In this document: piece after piece, positions 31,511-42,680 of the stretch
How positions within the stretch are numbered: position 1 is the first letter of the stretch
Layout of the letters: every line of letters begins with the position of its first letter
NCBI GenBank assembly: GCA_945643635.1
Contig: CALZFC010000042.1
Location: 3,700,501 to 3,764,500 of the forward strand
DNA: 64,000 nucleotides
Direction: 5' to 3'
From: Allodiplogaster sudhausi
Taxonomy: Eukaryota; Nematoda; Chromadorea; Rhabditida; Diplogasteridae
Notes under the pieces: model-generated
What the model was told of the DNA's origin: nothing
What the model saw: only the letters and a program-made list of their open reading frames with translations
The model's database searches: none
Program-made: the position numbers and the translations under genes

Positions 31511-31995
31511 CACACGGAAGTGTCAAAGTACCCCGGAAGGCGCTTGTCTCCTTGCAGCGTCAGTGAGTTGGGAGAGCGAGCTGAAAGTGACACATTTAAC
31601 ATCTTCAGGTTTCTCCAATGTTAATTAAAAAATTTCGAGCTCGCCACTTAGGATTGTATATTTTACTTTTCAGCAAAATATGTTGAAAAGTCCATTTTAA
31701 ATTCGCACAAGACATTGAAATCATATATGTACTTGAGTGAGAGAAGCGAGATGGAAATTATGTTTTTTTTACGCCAGTATTAAATACGATATGAACGTAT
31801 TTAGGAAGGATGGGAATTATTGAACATAATATGAAAATTACCAACCTCGTAAGATACCCATAATTTGTATAGAAATTTTTTAAAGATTGTGTTTCTAACA
31901 GCAAAAGGAAAGTAGCTTTGAAAGACGGAAACTAACACGAGAAGCAGAATGGAGGTTGTGTGCCTGAGAGGCATGTTCGAAGGAAGTCTTCTCAT
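28856..31995 (-). CDS. Very glycine/proline-rich secreted protein
   Basis: Two exons, 31900-31995 and 28856-30685, join in phase 0 to 641 aa. Exon 1 is almost exactly a signal peptide (MPLRHTTSILLLVLVSVFQS, ending FPFA). Exon 2 is a single 610-codon run dominated by GGYPGG, GGYMGG and GGAP-type repeats. It begins with a PPPPPPP stretch and ends YGIRRKFSRKF. Near the end is a cysteine pair (TQCDGPGCGAG). The composition suggests a structural extracellular protein such as cuticle, eggshell or glue, but I recognise no family. The 1.2 kb intron is largely GA on the plus strand. Other frames over exon 2 stay open for hundreds of codons because Gly/Pro codons lack stops in shifted frames. The signal peptide and the clean phase 0 junction favour the frame given. 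Confidence 0.75.
30820..30970. repeat. GA-rich tract in the glycine-rich gene intron
   Basis: A purine tract of about 150 bp on the plus strand, CT in the sense direction of the minus-strand gene. Related tracts continue at 31110-31235 and 31405-31508. Confidence 0.95.
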
Positions 31996-32721
31996 CTGGC
32001 GCTCCCTTCCACTTCCCCCACAGTCTCCTTTATATCCACTGCCAGCGGTAACTCGCCCTCTCTCCACCCCTTCCACACTCTGTCTCTTCTCTCTTTCTTT
32101 CTCTCTCTTCTCCATCAATGCTCTCTGCCTGGTCACTCATAGGGCGGAGCAAGCAGCAATAGTGGAGGAACAGGCGAGAGTGAGGTCGGGAGTGAAGCTG
32201 CAGGGGAAGTGACTGTAGGAAAGATGTGCAGTCTTGAGAGTCTGCGCAAAGAGAGAGGAAAAATGAAAGTGTACATTTCATACATAATAATGCTGGGTCA
32301 CTGTATTTTGAATAATTGAATAATTGCTCCTGCTGAAACATGACACAAATTTGTGGTTAGAAAAAGAGACAGCCAGTGCACGAACGAAGAAAAAGCAGAA
32401 AACCAGTGCAGAGAGAGGATGAAAGCGGAAAGAAGAGGAGATTGCCGCGGAGAGAAAAGAAGAGAAGACCGAGAGAGGAGAGAGGCACGGAGAGAACAGA
32501 GAAAGAGAGATAAACACATGGATTGGGAAAGGGTGAACATGCAATTTCCCGACTTCTTTAGCTCTTTTTTTCTACCAAAAACATTGGTATCGCCATTCCG
32601 AATGCTCAACCAGTCTTTCGTTCTCTAAAGTCATTCGCCATTATTGGTGAGTGTTAATGAATCCTTTCTCTTTTCTCTCTTCTCTCTTCGTGTACTTAGT
32701 TTCTTTCATGCTCTCTGTATT

Positions 32722-32760
<39 letters not shown>

Positions 32761-34293
32761 ATCTTCACTGTGTCGGTGACGGTTTCTACGGACGTTATGA
32801 GTACCTTTTTAAAGTTAAACTTCATCTTGAAAGACAATCCTCTCGCGATACTTCTAAGTGCCCATTGTACGGCCACTTCGCGAGCTCAAACGAATTGAAC
32901 GATAGCGGGTAAAAGGGCCAGAGGGAAAGAGCGAGAGTTGAAGAGAGAGAGAGAGATAGTGAGAGAGTGAGACAGCGAGAGAGGTAGATAGAAAGAGACA
33001 GAGACATAGGGTATGGAAGATGATGAGATACAGAGATCAAGATATTTGGAAGGTGAAGAGAAAGAGAGGAGGAATGAGCTTAGTGCCAATGCAATAGAAA
33101 AGACGTGGGAATTCGGAAGGTCAGCGAAAGAGATGCCGAGACCTTCCTCTCAGCAAACTCCATAGTTTCTTCTTCTCACCAGACTCTCGCAACTCTCTAC
33201 ACTCTCATACACTCTCTAGACTCGCTCCACTCTCTAGCCTGTCTCTACTCTCTGCTCCCCTCTTTCTACTCTCTCCACTTTCATCGTCTCCCTCTTCTGA
33301 TCTCAAGTATCAAATGAATGTTCTTCTTCTCTGGAATCGTGAGAATGAGCGGCGAGCTTGAAGAAGTCTTGCATGCCTCGAAGTCTTAACGCGTTCTTCT
33401 CTGCCCCCTGCCCTCACGTTCCTAAGGGTGCAATTCTGTTGTAATGCTAACATGCAAAATATGCATAAATAGTATGCTGTTGTCATTTATAGTTTTATCA
33501 TCAAGCTGCAGGCATTATGAAATTGAAGAGACTATGCATGTATTTGTAAAAAGTCAGGTTCGGTAGCAGAAGAGCAATAAACATTCCATACGCTTTCTTT
33601 CTTAGCCGTTCTCTTCATTCTTTCTTCTACTACCAAAGAGAGTCAAATTGCATTAGGAAGAGCATCATTTACTCGTAGCAAAACCAGAGGAGTGAGAAAT
33701 GAGACGAAAACAAGCTGACGAGGGAAGAAAACCATTGAACGGAACAGTCAAGACAAGAGCGAGTGCCCAAAGACCAAAACTAGTGAAAGGTGGCATCGTT
33801 TGTCATTCATTTATCTCGCCAAGTCTTTTTGAGTTCTTCTGAAATGTGGTTGTTTAATGTTCGAAGCAAAATGTAGTTATGTTACTGTGTTTACTTCTGC
33901 AAACAGTGCCTTCAATTTTTCGGCGATTAAGACAAACGTCAATATTAATGTTTATTCACACTTTCGTGAACATGACGAAGGATAAACAGCTGAAGAGGCA
34001 GACTGAAAGTACAAAAAAAGGTTTTCATTTCTTTCCAACCTTCGCAACGAATTCCATTGCATTGCGCACTCCCTCTGCCAACTGTAAATCTTTTTCTCTT
34101 CCGTTCCCATCCTTCTTCACCTCCTCCTTCATCGTCTTTTCACTTTGAATATTCCATAATAACTTCTACCTTCTTGTCGTCTGCCTTCAGAAGAATCGAT
34201 GTAGAAAGCATGCATTGCCGCAGGCATTGAAGCCATTCGGTCTCTCGCCACATTCTCTCGCTTTCTTTCTTCCCCTTCTCTCTCTCCCCTCTA

Positions 34294-34341
<48 letters not shown>

Positions 34342-34588
34342 TTTCCACCTCTCCCTCATACTCCTCACGTCCTTCCCGCTCACTCTTTCTTTCTTAGAGT
34401 CGCATGAACTGCCATCCTTTGCTACCCCTCCTAAGAATCTTCCCCTCTTTCTCTGTCTTTCTCTCTCTTTCTATCTCTCTTGTTATCTACATCTCGTTGC
34501 CGTCATTCTAGAGAGGCTGTCTTCCAAATGTCCAAGGCAGCTCTAAAGAAGGGCCAAGCTAGAGCAGTATTCACCCCTTTGTGAAGGA
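31996..34588. other. Spacer with divergent promoters, no gene seen
   Basis: These 2.6 kb separate divergent secreted-protein genes. They hold CT/GA tracts (32727-32760, 32945-33005, 34295-34340). Open frames are short and repetitive, and no exon with a recognisable domain was found. Confidence 0.45.
34295..34340. repeat. (CT)n microsatellite
   Basis: Near-perfect CT tract about 250 bp upstream of the Ly6-like start codon. Confidence 0.95.
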
Positions 34589-35238
34589 ATGCGCGTGACG
34601 CTTCTCACTCGGATATGGATATCTCTGCTTCTCTCTGCTCTCCTCTCTTTTGCAGGTGTTTTCATTCGTCTATTTTTCATTTAAATATACAAATATGTCT
34701 TTAATAAAAAAATTAATAGTTGTTTGTTTTCAGCGAAGTGCTACAGTTGTTCATCCGCGCAACTTCCTCTTCGCTGGGTGAGGAATACTTAGCGGAGTTT
34801 CTTATGTAATCTTGACACTTTCCATAACTCTCGAGTTCTGCTCTAAACTCGTCTTTCTTCCTTCTCTTCAGGAATGCTTGAGTGTGTAACCCAACGCTCA
34901 CGCTTACTTTTTGCAGCCAAAAGACAAGTCGAATCGTCTTCTCTACCTCAACGAATTTCCGTTCTTCTCCAACGAAAGTTGCGATCAGGTGAGAGGAATT
35001 GAAGAACCGAAAGATGAAAGCAGAAGCGAAGTGAGAGAGGGGAAGAGAGAATTCCCCCCGAGGCTGTCGACTCCTTTCCTTTTCTCCTTCCTTCTAATGA
35101 AGATGCAATCAGATGAGAGACGCTCTGCCAGTGGTTGACTGCACTGGAAGTGTCTGCATCAAGGCAGTTATTAAGGAGCCGCCAGCCAAGAGAGAAGTCT
35201 GCTGTCAGTCTCACTTCTCTTCTTCACACCGAACCTAG
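34589..35238 (+). CDS. Small secreted Ly6/three-finger-like protein
   Basis: Four exons: 34589-34655, 34734-34777, 34917-34988 and 35113-35238. They join in phase to 102 aa. Exon 1 encodes a signal peptide (MRVTLLTRIWISLLLSALLS). The mature protein starts AKCYSCSSAQLPLRW, then FFSNESCDQMRDALPVVDCT, SVCIKAVIKEPP and a CC pair. The CYSC opening, the later E-x-C-D, the D-C and VC block and the closing CC follow the Ly6/uPAR-like fold of many short nematode secreted proteins. The usual final C-N is not evident, so the fold may be divergent. Binding partner and role are unknown. Introns are 78, 139 and 124 bp, all GT-AG. Confidence 0.75.
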
Positions 35239-36077
35239 TCATGCACTCAGATGCATTATACATATTCATGTATGTATGTATATTGCATCTGAGAAGAAAT
35301 TACTACATTAAACAGGCTAATTTATTCTGATTTCATAAAAATTCTCATCATTGTTGACATGTTTCTTTGCATAATCCTGTTGACCAAACCTTAGTTCGTC
35401 TTTGGAACTAATGGATTGATTCAGTAGAAGCTGGCGCCATTGTTCGGGATTGTTGGAGTCGGGTGATGAAGCAATCAGAAGAGCACTTCACTCTTCTTCC
35501 ATATACCAAAAATAATCAGGCATATATTTATAATTGAGTGAATATGATGTTAAAATTTCGATTATAGGGGGGACTGTAAACCTTACAAGCATAAACTCTA
35601 AATTGTTTGAATTGAAAATATTTCAGATCCGTCTGATACCTTCGCTAGAGGAAAATGTGAAGCCGGAAGGAATTATTTATACCTGCGATGGATTTCTATG
35701 TAATTCCGGAACTTTGCTGCTCCCGGCTATGTCATTTTCCTTTTTAATTTCATTGATAATATGTTCGAGAGAATAGTACGAGTTCTTGCCCCTGGCAATC
35801 GACTCGCCACTCCATGGAATGGCAAGAAAATGTTTATCTCTCCAAGCACATCACCCTTCTCACCTCAATCTTCTTTGTGGATTACTGCCAATACTTGTAT
35901 AGCCCTAGTATTGTTATTAATGAAGAGTACGGGAGGGCAGAGATGTCAAGAAGTTAAATTGCTTAGCTGCATCATGCTGATTATTGTTCTTTTTGCCACT
36001 TTCTCTCACTAGAAAAAAACTCATAAAAGGAATTATCATGACTAGAGGATATACATACATATGTATGTACATACATA
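35239..36077. other. Spacer, no gene seen
   Basis: A/T-rich DNA with ATGTATGT repeats at 35264-35285 and 36050-36077. The latter abuts the TA at which the giant palindromic element is inserted. Confidence 0.5.
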
Positions 36078-38802
36078 CAGTGATGTACCGCCAAAGTGGC
36101 CGATTTGTACCGCAGCGCGCGCAATGTTCCAAATGGCACGCAAGAAATATCTCGGCGTACACGTAACCAAATAAAGAGATCTATACCTTGTTCGAATCCC
36201 CATTCTCTTCCACACACAGCACACAATGTCTTAAAATGTAAATTTCAACTTTATTTCATAAAATAAATCAAGTGGTAAATGCAGTAGGAAGGGGCATTTG
36301 AGTTTACACTACACACTTAAACAACGAAACACACCAAATAAACGACACTTCGGAACCATAAAACCAAGCAGCATTTTCGAAATGATTGTTTGTGTTTTGC
36401 TAGTTCCGTCGTTGTTTTTGGGGTTTATTTTGGCTTCTTACGACGTTTATGTGATATAGCACCCAGCATCACCTGAAATGTTTAGAAACAACTTCGGGAC
36501 TTGCTGAAGTTATGGATGTGGTTTTTTTTCATCTTGTGGTCACCAAAGTGTTTGATTCTTCGTGTAGGCGAAGTGTATTTTATTGCCATTCCATTGAGGT
36601 TTAAAGCAGCTGCGTTGACGCAATTTCCTCGCCGCTTCGTATGCTAGAGAAGCCGGTACAACTTCCCAAAGGATTCGCGCTGCTCACGGTTTGCTGCGTT
36701 TCATTTTATTTCTTGTAGTTTTTTGTTTCCTTTTAAACTCCAATTGTTTCCCATGGTAATTTTTTTCCGCTGCAGCTATGCTGACTGAGGGAATTGAAGT
36801 AAATGACCTTTGTGCTTTCTCAAAAATGTATTGCTGTTTGAATAGATTTATTTGGCCCAATGCTGAACAAGGTTGGTGAATGCGCCATGTTGAACCTCCC
36901 CCCACTTTTTGCTCAGAATAGTTTGACCCATGAGAGAGCTTTTTGCATTAAATGTGTGTTTTTTTTTATTGAAAAAGATATTTGTATGTCTGTGTCCACC
37001 TCCCCCCGGGCTGGAACCCGACCTTGTTCAGCATTGGTTTCGCCGCTACAATGTGGAATTGAGGAGATAACATCATGGTTAAAAGATGTTAGCCCACTCA
37101 TGAATGATTTCGATTCGTTGTTGCCGTGTTCGGCTGCTGCGACAATGATGGATGGCTAGGCCCGGCCTCGAACGCCGCCGAGAAAAGTGAACCTGAACGC
37201 CGTGGCCGAACTGTTGCCCCGACAAACTTCTTGTCAGTCGTGATTTTTTTTTAAATTAAAATCTTCCTTAAATCAAACTCATCAAAAGTGCTGACCATTC
37301 ATTTTCTTGTCGGATTACTGTGTGCTGGATAGTATGGTATATTGGATTACGGAAGGTGTTCAAGCGGTTTATAAGTTTCTTTGCATTTCTTTGAAGCTAA
37401 ATAAGAAAGGTAGAATGCTAACGCGATTGCAACTTATTCTTTTTTAATGTGTCATTTGAATAAAACTTATTAATTTTTTGAATTATTTCTTAGATTGCTC
37501 TTTTTGAAGGATCACCTCCAGGTTGCTGGTTGCAAGGAGGTCGTATTCGGCCACAGCCGGAAATGTGGACATCGCGGCCAGACTCGCCTCGAGTGGACAC
37601 AATCTACCGTTAGTTCTGAGATTTTTTTTTAATCACAGCACAAGGTATATAAATTATGGGTAATCTTCACAAATCATATCTGCTTGTTGGCATAACTTAC
37701 ATCTAAAATTGCTGTTAAACCTTTTCATTTAGCAAAACCCTTGAAAACGCCTTTGCCTGTTTTTAGCATATTTTTTCTTCAATATCTTATATGAGCTATG
37801 CACGGGGAAAATGAAACATGAAAACATTCATATTTTGATATTTTGTCAGTAAAATGCCTTTTAGACTGAATACTAGATTGTTTTTATGGTTGCCCATAAC
37901 TTATTTCTTTGCTGTCAGGCTAGTTCCGCTTCGGAGGACGCTGATGACACGGCAACTGCAGCTTGACAAGAGTCCTCCTTCCCTACCTCCGCCCATCGCT
38001 CGCTCTCTCTCAATCTGCCTGCCACTCTTTCCTCCTCTGCACTCAACAAATGGCTGGCCAATTACTTGTAAGTCGTTAGGTTTTCACTTAAATTGTCGAA
38101 GGTTTACTGTACTGTGTGCTTGATTACTGTAGTTAAAACGTAACATAAGTTTATTTACTTTTATTTGAAGTTAAATAAGAAAGGCTGAATACTAGAGCGA
38201 TTTTCACTTATTCGCTATGAATCTTTCATTTCAATTACAATAATTTTTTCTTTAGTGAGTTCTCTGATTGATTTTTTGAAAGGTCGCCTCCAGTCTTGCC
38301 AAGGAGGTCGTTGTCGGCCCAAGGAATCTGAACATCTGACCGCCTCGCAAACTACCGTTAGTCTTCACATTTTGTATAAAATATGTTCCTTTTTTCTGTT
38401 CAAGATTATACTCTAGTACATACGAGTTTGTGCTACTTTTACGGAAATGCGTCTAAAACATTCTTATGGTTGCTCTGGTTTTCAGAATTAGCCTAGCTTT
38501 TTGCTTGGTCGAAATTCGAGCCAAATTTTTTGTCTAATAAGTTGCCTAGTAAGATTTGTTTGCCCAGTAAGTAAAAAATATGTCCTTATTATGAGGATTT
38601 CAATCCACGTTACAAAATGCTCCTAGTTTGGCTCGAATTTCGACTCTGGCATTATTAGGATAATTCTGAAATACCTGATTGTTAGTGCACATAACTTATT
38701 CCTTGAATGTCAGGCTGGTTCGCTTCCGAAGACACTGACCACACGGCACTTGCAGCTCGGCAACAGTCCTCCTGCCCTTCCTCTCCCCATCTCCCACCCT
38801 AG

Positions 38803-38839
<37 letters not shown>

Positions 38840-38873
38840 GCTCTCTCTTTCTGTTTCTCTCGCTGTCCATTAC
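36078..38873. repeat. Left arm of the giant palindrome
   Basis: It matches the reverse complement of the right arm from the outer end to a CT-rich tract and the words CTGTCCATT near 38873. It contains two diverged copies of an exon-like block: 37496-37617 (TTTTTGAAGGATCACCTCC, ending CTACCGTTAG) and 38272-38357 (TTTTTGAAAGGTCGCCTCC, ending CTACCGTTAG). A second block follows at 37919 and 38714 (CAGGCTAGTTCCGCTTC / CAGGCTGGTTCGCTTCC). Confidence 0.85.
36857..37036. mobile_element. Small hairpin element in the left arm
   Basis: CCAATGCTGAACAAGGT at 36857 is inverted at about 37020-37036. The roughly 180 bp between has no counterpart at the expected place in the right arm, so it is probably a later insertion. 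Confidence 0.5.
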
Positions 38874-39199
38874 GGACGATTATAAGATGTGAACTGTGGT
38901 TCTTTGTGTTCACTTGTTTGCTTTTTAAGTGAATTGATAAAGCCCCCCGATTAATAAAAAGACAAGCGGTGTTGTACAGAGTGAAAAGGATAGAGGGAAA
39001 GGAAGAAAGCAAGGTAGAGTGATGAAGCGTAATAGGAAGAAGTGCGTAGCAGAGGTTAAACTTGGAAGACAAGCAGGCGGAGAAATTAAAGAGAGATTAG
39101 ATAGAAACAAGATAGAGGGAGAGGATAGGGAGATGGAGAGAATGAGAGAGAGCGAGATGCAGCAGAAGAAGAGAGAGCGAGAGAGAGAAAAAGAGAGAA

Positions 39200-39241
<42 letters not shown>

Positions 39242-39827
39242 AGAAAGAGCACTGGACAATGAGTTCAAGTAAGAGATTATAGTTCCATTAGCGCGTGTAG
39301 ATAATCACGGTGGAAATCACTCTCCATTGTGGAACGCTAGCTGGTTGTGCGGGTGTTTCCAATAACATTAGGAAGCAGTAAGTAAGTGTTCAGCCAGTCG
39401 CGAGAACGTGACCGTGTAGTGTGTGCGTTAGCGTCTCACCCTAGTACGCAATGTGGCAGGGTTCGAGGCCGCCTCGCTAAGGTCACTTTTGCGTGAAAGA
39501 TTTCACAAATTTTCACCTTGGAATGTCGTCGGATGGCATGTCGTGCCCTTTAATTTCATAGCCTGCTTTCTCCGCTAAGCCTCTTTCAATTCTTACCTCT
39601 GCTCCTCATCTCGTCATCCCAGTCTTCCAGCTACATGTTCAGAAGCTCTCTGCTCTGTCTCTCTCTATTTATTTTGCTTTGTCTCTCAATCATGCTTTTT
39701 CCTTTAGTTCTTTCCTTTTCAGTCTGTCCAACATCGCATGTCTATCTATTAATCATGAAGCTTTATAAATTCATCAATTCAACAAACACGGAAACAAGAT
39801 AGACAACATTTCTCAACTTACAATCAA
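38874..39827. other. Unpaired centre of the giant palindrome
   Basis: The 954 bp loop between the arms holds a GA tract (39180-39240), the words CACTGGACAATGAGTTCAAG at 39251 (near-repeated at 41633) and a tRNA-like segment at 39411-39490. No transposase or other gene was recognised. Confidence 0.6.
39411..39490 (+). other. tRNA-like (SINE head-like) segment
   Basis: GTGACC at the start can pair with GGTCAC at the end. Between them lie an A-box-like stretch (TAGTGTGTGCGTTAGCG) and a B-box-like GGGTTCGAGGC. Spacing is not that of an intact tRNA, so I read it as a tRNA-derived relic rather than a functional gene. Confidence 0.35.
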
Positions 39828-39852
39828 TGGACAACGAGACAAAGAGAGAGAG

Positions 39853-39894
<42 letters not shown>

Positions 39895-41572
39895 CGGGTG
39901 GGAGATGGGGAGAGGAAGGGCAGGAGGACTGTTGCCGAGCTGCAAGTGCCGTGTCTTCGGAAGCGAACCAGCCTGACATTCAAGGAATAAGTAATGTGCA
40001 CTAACAATCAGGTATTTCAGAATTATCCTAATAATGCCAGAGTCGAAATTCGAGCCAAACTAGGTGCATTTTGTAACGTGGATTGAAATCCTCATAATAA
40101 GGACATATTTTTTACTTACTGGGCAAACAAATCTTACTAGGCAACTTATTAGACAAAAAATTTGGCTCGAATTTCGACCAAGCAAAAAGCTAGGTTAATT
40201 CTGAAAACCAGAGCAACCATAAGAATGTTTTAGACGCATTTCCGTAAAAGTAGCACAAACTCGTATGTACTAGAGTATAATCTTGAACAGAAAAAAAAGA
40301 ACATATTTTATACAAAATGTGAAGACTAACGGTAGTTTGAGAGGCGGTCAGATGTTCAGATTCCTTGGGCCGACAATGACCTCCTTGGCAAGACTGGAGG
40401 CGACCTTTCAAAAAATCAATCAGAGAACTCACTAAAGAAAAAATTATTGTAATTGAAATGAAAGATTCATAGCGAATAAGTGAAAATCGCTCTAGTATTC
40501 AGCCTTTCTTATTTAACTTCAAATAAAAGTAAATAAACTTATGTTACGTTTTAACTACAGTAATCAAGCACACAGTACAGTAAACCTTCGAAAACGAATG
40601 GTTGATATCTTCGATGAGTTTCTTTAAGGAACAATTTAAGTGAAAACCTAACGACTTACAAGTAATTGGCCAGCCATTTGTTGAGTGCAGAGGAGGAAAG
40701 AGTGGCAGGCAGATTGAGAGAGAGCGAGCGATGGGCGGAGGTAGGGAAGGACTCTTGTCAAGCTGCAGTTGCCGTGTCATTAGCGTCCTCCGAAGCGGAA
40801 CTAGCCTGACAGCAAAGAAATAAGTTATGGGCAACCATAAAAACAATCTAGTATTCAGTCTAAAAGGCATTTTACTGACAAAATATCAAAATATGAATGT
40901 TTTCATGTTTCATTTTCCCCGTGCATAGCTCATATAAGATATTGAAGAAAAAATATGCTAAAAACAGGCAAAGGCGTTTTCAAGGGTTTTGCTAAATGAA
41001 AAGGTTTAACAGCAATTTTAGATGTAAGTTATGCCAACAAGCAGATATGATTTGTGAAGATTACCCATAATTTATATACCTTGTGCTGTGATTTAAAAAA
41101 ATAAATCTCAGGACTAACGGTAGATTGTGTCCACTCGAGGCGAGTCTGGCCGCGATGTCCACATTTCCGGCTGTGGCCGAATACGACCTCCTTGCAACCA
41201 GCAACCTGGAGACGATCCTTCAAAAAGAACAATATAAGAAATAATTCAAGAAATTAATAAATGGTATTCAAATGGCCCTTCAAAAGACTAACAATAAGCA
41301 TTTTAACAAATTGGTAAGATATCCACATAGGATTGGCAAATTGTCAACTAAAGGAGTGTGCTTGAAGTTAACTGTTCAATAAATCTGCGTGTCAGCTTGT
41401 GCACCCTACACTCTACACAACAACATAAGAGATATTCAAGTGGAACTGAACATGCTGAAAAGGAAGAAAGAAGTAGAGAGAAAGCAAGATAGAGATAGAG
41501 TGAGGGAAGAGAGAGAGAGAGAGTGCGAGAGAGACACCAGCGAGCATGCAGCAGAAAGAATACAGAGACAGA

Positions 41573-41615
<43 letters not shown>

Positions 41616-41667
41616 AGAGATAGAGAGCGGGGCACTGGGCAATGAGTTCAAGTAAATCGATTGCTGC

Positions 41668-41760
41668 ACATCCCACGCGAGTGGTGTGCAGGTTACTGAC
41701 TAGTCCACAGAAGCGGTTAGCGAGGGTTCGAGTCAATCTCGTGCCCACTGATTTTGCGTC
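41668..41760 (+). other. Second tRNA-like (SINE head-like) segment
   Basis: An A-box-like GAGTGGTGTGCAGGTTACTG and a B-box-like GGGTTCGAGTC occur at tRNA-like spacing, just after CACTGGGCAATGAGTTCAAG, the same order as at 39251-39490. This suggests a dispersed tRNA-derived repeat. Confidence 0.35.
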
Positions 41761-42299
41761 AAAGCGTTCAAGGAATTAGAGCCTAGAGTGGTGGCAGCTT
41801 ACGTGAATCAGACAGAAAGAGGTGGAGGAAAAGGCAAGAAAAGAGAGAAATAAGTTCAAGAGCGCGGGTTAGATAGTAAAGAAGAATATAAACAGCACAA
41901 CTTCGAATGCATTCCAAAGTAGGTAAAATCAAGTGAATCGCAGCGAGGGTTTTTGTTCGAGGAAAGGACTTTAAAAAAATAGAAAATGTGAAGACTTACA
42001 GCGTTCTGAGAGTGCAATCGAAGAGAGCATTGGCCCCGACGTTCTCTTCGATTGCACTAGGGCTGCCTTCGACTTCCGCGCAGCCGGCCAGACTGGACGC
42101 AATCCTACAAAAGATCATTCTAAGAAAGAAATTCAAGAAAAAAATAAGTGGCATTCAAACTATAGATTCATTACGAATCAATTACAAACGCGTTACCATT
42201 GTACCTTTTATTGAAGGTCATCTGACAGAGAAAAATCCATATACCGTATGCTTACCGTAACTCAGGAAACTACTTCATGGAAGAAATGAGTATGAATTC

Positions 42300-42680
42300 T
42301 TATTCCCCCACCAAAAACCCCCTTGTGGCGAATTTATTGGAGGTGAGGGGGGATTTTTCAAAGTTTCTAAGAAATCTTTCTCGATATATTTGAGCTTGAA
42401 AAATGTCAATTAGTGCTAATTTGTCAAGTGGAAAGCGAATTTGACATCTATTACGACAACTTTGCCACATTTACAGTAATATTCACATTATTGGCATAAT
42501 TTCGATAGCAGTTCGGTTTGTTTTAGGCCCCGTGGAAACAAAGAAAATCACTTCGAACATCTTGGAAAGATTTTGCAAACAACAAATTCTCCCCACCACC
42601 ACAAATGGAATAGCTCCGCAAATTTCAGTGAATTATTTTCGAAAAAAAAAATCCAATTCTAGGGTGGGAGGAAATAGCTT
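42300..42680. mobile_element. Relative of the foldback family at 17390-17722
   Basis: The reverse complement of 42350-42600 shares many blocks with 17395-17720 (TTTCTTTGTTTCCACG, CCTAAAACAAACCGAACTG, CTTAGAAACTT). The terminal repeats are less clear here. Confidence 0.6.

Noticed and set aside
39411..39490. Functional tRNA gene
   Set aside because: A- and B-box-like words and a terminal stem are present, but arm spacing and the anticodon arm do not fit a clover leaf.
37854..40870. Frames of 89 and 108 codons shared by both palindrome arms (starting MPFRLNTRLFLW)
   Set aside because: Sequence identity follows from the inverted duplication. The frame crosses CT repeats and splice-like signals and resembles no known protein.
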